A DNA stretch of 64,000 nucleotides from Pseudomonas gessardii. Its GTDB lineage: Bacteria > Pseudomonadota > Gammaproteobacteria > Pseudomonadales > Pseudomonadaceae. The position numbers and the translations under genes were made by a program. The DNA lies in contig NZ_MNPU01000030.1 in assembly GCF_001983165.1 (NCBI RefSeq), positions 1 through 64,000 of the forward strand, given 5' to 3'. The notes under the pieces are model-generated. The model saw only the letters and a program-made list of their open reading frames with translations. It searched no databases and was not told the origin of the DNA. Positions 62,306 to 64,000 of the stretch are shown here, piece by piece (position 1 is the first letter of the stretch; every line of letters starts with the position of its first letter).

Positions 62306-62467
62306 GGGCAGCGTCTCACGTCGTTAAGCCGGAGATTCTAACCAAAAGCCCCATGGCGAAAACGATAGATATAGACAGCCATCGTCGCATTCCAGACAAG
62401 CCGCTGAACTTGTGCTGCACGCCGTCAGTCAGCTCAAGGGACTCCTGGAAGAAAAGTTGGGTGGACA
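62306..62467. other. Intergenic region between AraC regulator and GH15 gene
   Basis: These 162 bases separate two divergent genes and should hold both promoters. I do not see a clear sigma-70 promoter, operator repeat or RNA gene. Confidence 0.4.
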
Positions 62468-64000
62468 ATGCGCGATCTGAACAACGAACCTCAAAGTGCC
62501 ATCGATGCCCACGGCATCATCGGCGACATGCGCAGTGCGGCGCTGATCAACGACCAGGGCAGCATCGACTTTTTCTGCTGGCCGGAATTCGACAGCCCGT
62601 CGATCTTCTGCTCGCTCCTGGACGCCCCCGCCTCCGGGATCTTCCAGCTCACCCCGGACCTACCCGGGGCGCGCCGGGAACAGATCTACCTGCCGGACAC
62701 CAACGTCCTGCAAACCCGCTGGCTGAGCGATGAGGCGGTGGTGGAAATCACCGACCTGCTGAGCATCAGCGATGACGTCGATGACCTGCCCCTGCTGATC
62801 CGCTGGGTGCGGGTGATCAGCGGCAAGGCCACCGTGCATATGCGCTGCGCGGTACGCCATGACTATGCCCGGGCCCCCACCCGGGCCACGGCGGATAACA
62901 CCGACGTGTGCTTTAAAGCCCCGGGCCTGCCCGGCCTGCGCCTGGCCAGCAGCCTGCCCGTGCAGATCGAGGACGATGCCGCCGTCGCCTGCTTTACCCT
63001 GGACCAGGACCAGGGCGCCGAATTTGTTCTCGGCGCCCTCGACGATGTACGCGTCGACAGCCGCGGCACCGACCTGTGCCTGCAGCGCACCCTGGCCTTC
63101 TGGCGGGGCTGGCTGGCCCAGTCCAACTACCGCGGGCGCTGGCGCGAAATGGTCAATCGCTCGGCCCTGGCCCTGAAACTGCTGACCTCGCGCAAACACG
63201 GCGCGATTCTCGCAGCGGCCACCTTCGGCCTGCCGGAAGCCCCCGGCGGCGAACGCAACTGGGACTACCGCTACACCTGGATCCGCGACGCCTCATTCAC
63301 CGTCTACGCCTTTATGCGCCTGGGTTTTGTCCAGGAAGCCAATGACTACATGCGCTGGCTGCGCGGGCGCGTCAGCGACTGCCAGGGGCGGCCGATGAAA
63401 ATCAACATCCTGTATGGCATCGACGGCCGCCAACAGTTGCCAGAAACCGAGTTGCCTCACCTTCGCGGCCACGGCGGCGCGCAGCCGGTGCGCATTGGCA
63501 ACGGGGCCGTTGACCAGGTGCAACTGGACATTTTTGGCGAACTGATGGACGCGGTGTACCTGGTCAACAAGTACGGCGAGGCCATCTCCCATGAGGGCTG
63601 GAAACACACCCGGGAAGTGGTGGACCAGGTGTGCGAGACCTGGAACCAGAAAGACGTCGGCATCTGGGAAATGCGCGGCGAACAGCATCACTTCCTGCAC
63701 TCGCGGCTGATGTGCTGGGTGGCGCTCGACCGCGCCATCCGCCTGGCCTCCAAACGCTCATTGCCGGCGCCCTTCGCCCGCTGGGACCAGACCCGCCAGG
63801 CGATTTATGAAGACATCTGGAGCCACTTCTGGAACGAGGAACGCGGGCATTTCGTGCAGCATATCGGCAGCACAGCCCTGGACGGCTCGATGCTGTTGAT
63901 GCCGCTGGTGCGCTTCGTCGCGGCCACCGACCCGCGCTGGTTGTCGACCCTTGAGGCGATCCAGAAAAGCCTGGTGCGCGACGGCATGGTGTACCGCTAC
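62468..64000 (+). CDS. Glycoside hydrolase family 15 protein (glucoamylase/trehalase-like), cut by window edge
   Basis: From ATG 62468 the frame is open to the last base of the window (511 codons, no stop), so the 3' end is missing. The N-terminus reads AIDAHGIIGDMRSAALINDQ, then GSIDFFCWPEFDSPSIFCSL, typical of bacterial GH15 proteins with a beta-sandwich domain before the (alpha/alpha)6 barrel. The barrel motifs DYRYTWIRDASFTVYAF and QLDIFGELMDAVYLV (family pattern) are present. GGGTGG lies a few bases before the start. Related enzymes hydrolyse trehalose or alpha-glucans; the exact substrate cannot be told. No signal peptide is seen, so a cytoplasmic role is likely. Confidence 0.9.
   Translation, partial: MRDLNNEPQSAIDAHGIIGDMRSAALINDQGSIDFFCWPEFDSPSIFCSLLDAPASGIFQLTPDLPGARREQIYLPDTNVLQTRWLSDEAVVEITDLLSISDDVDDLPLLIRWVRVISGKATVHMRCAVRHDYARAPTRATADNTDVCFKAPGLPGLRLASSLPVQIEDDAAVACFTLDQDQGAEFVLGALDDVRVDSRGTDLCLQRTLAFWRGWLAQSNYRGRWREMVNRSALALKLLTSRKHGAILAAATFGLPEAPGGERNWDYRYTWIRDASFTVYAFMRLGFVQEANDYMRWLRGRVSDCQGRPMKINILYGIDGRQQLPETELPHLRGHGGAQPVRIGNGAVDQVQLDIFGELMDAVYLVNKYGEAISHEGWKHTREVVDQVCETWNQKDVGIWEMRGEQHHFLHSRLMCWVALDRAIRLASKRSLPAPFARWDQTRQAIYEDIWSHFWNEERGHFVQHIGSTALDGSMLLMPLVRFVAATDPRWLSTLEAIQKSLVRDGMVYRY

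Noticed and set aside
1..64000. tRNA, rRNA, CRISPR arrays, phage genes or a replication origin
   Set aside because: None was seen. The repeated segments are NRPS modules, not CRISPR-type repeats.

Overview
The window is a Pseudomonas chromosome segment, most likely of the P. fluorescens group, dominated by the peptide-chain half of a pyoverdine siderophore locus. The evidence is three giant non-ribosomal peptide synthetases (NRPSs), the periplasmic maturation set pvdP/pvdM/pvdN/pvdO, the exporters pvdE and pvdRT-opmQ, an FpvA-type receptor, and a series of PvdS (iron-starvation sigma factor) promoters of the form TAAAT-N16-CGT. The chromophore synthetase (pvdL), precursor enzymes (pvdA, pvdF, pvdH), the acylase pvdQ and the sigma/anti-sigma genes are absent, so the locus is split, as is common in fluorescent pseudomonads.

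Layout. 1-429: end of an ISL3-like insertion sequence, a broken gene tail and AT-rich DNA. 430-5104: PvdS promoter, pvdR-pvdT-opmQ and a terminator hairpin. 5121-43110 (minus strand): pvdI (4 modules), pvdJ (2 modules), pvdD (4 modules plus thioesterase), then an alpha/beta hydrolase at the 3' end of the operon. 43111-45240: pvdI promoter, a long stem-loop, an Asp beta-hydroxylase-like dioxygenase and the type II thioesterase pvdG with its own PvdS promoter. 45215-45541: an unassigned plus-strand PvdS promoter leading into a tiny ORF and the decayed end of a cupin_8 (JmjC-like) gene. 45556-50985: divergent pvdP and pvdMNO. 51019-55349: pvdE and fpvA. 55361-57291: an MFS exporter divergent from a TetR regulator, with two operator palindromes between them. 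57308-62305: an EmrAB/OMF tripartite drug-efflux system preceded by an AraC regulator. 62468-64000: the start of a GH15 glycosidase, cut by the window edge.

Reading adenylation-domain residues by eye gives a predicted peptide, to be added to the PvdL-made Glu-Tyr-Dab chromophore precursor: D-Ser, Dab(?), Gly, Ser, D-(OH)Asp, Ala, Gly, D-Ala, Gly, (cyclo)OH-Orn. It would be assembled in the cytoplasm, exported by PvdE, matured in the periplasm by PvdP/M/N/O, secreted by PvdRT-OpmQ and taken up as the ferric complex by FpvA. Three of the adenylation domains (the Gly ones) are nearly identical in DNA sequence, a clear sign of recent recombination or gene conversion inside the NRPS operon.
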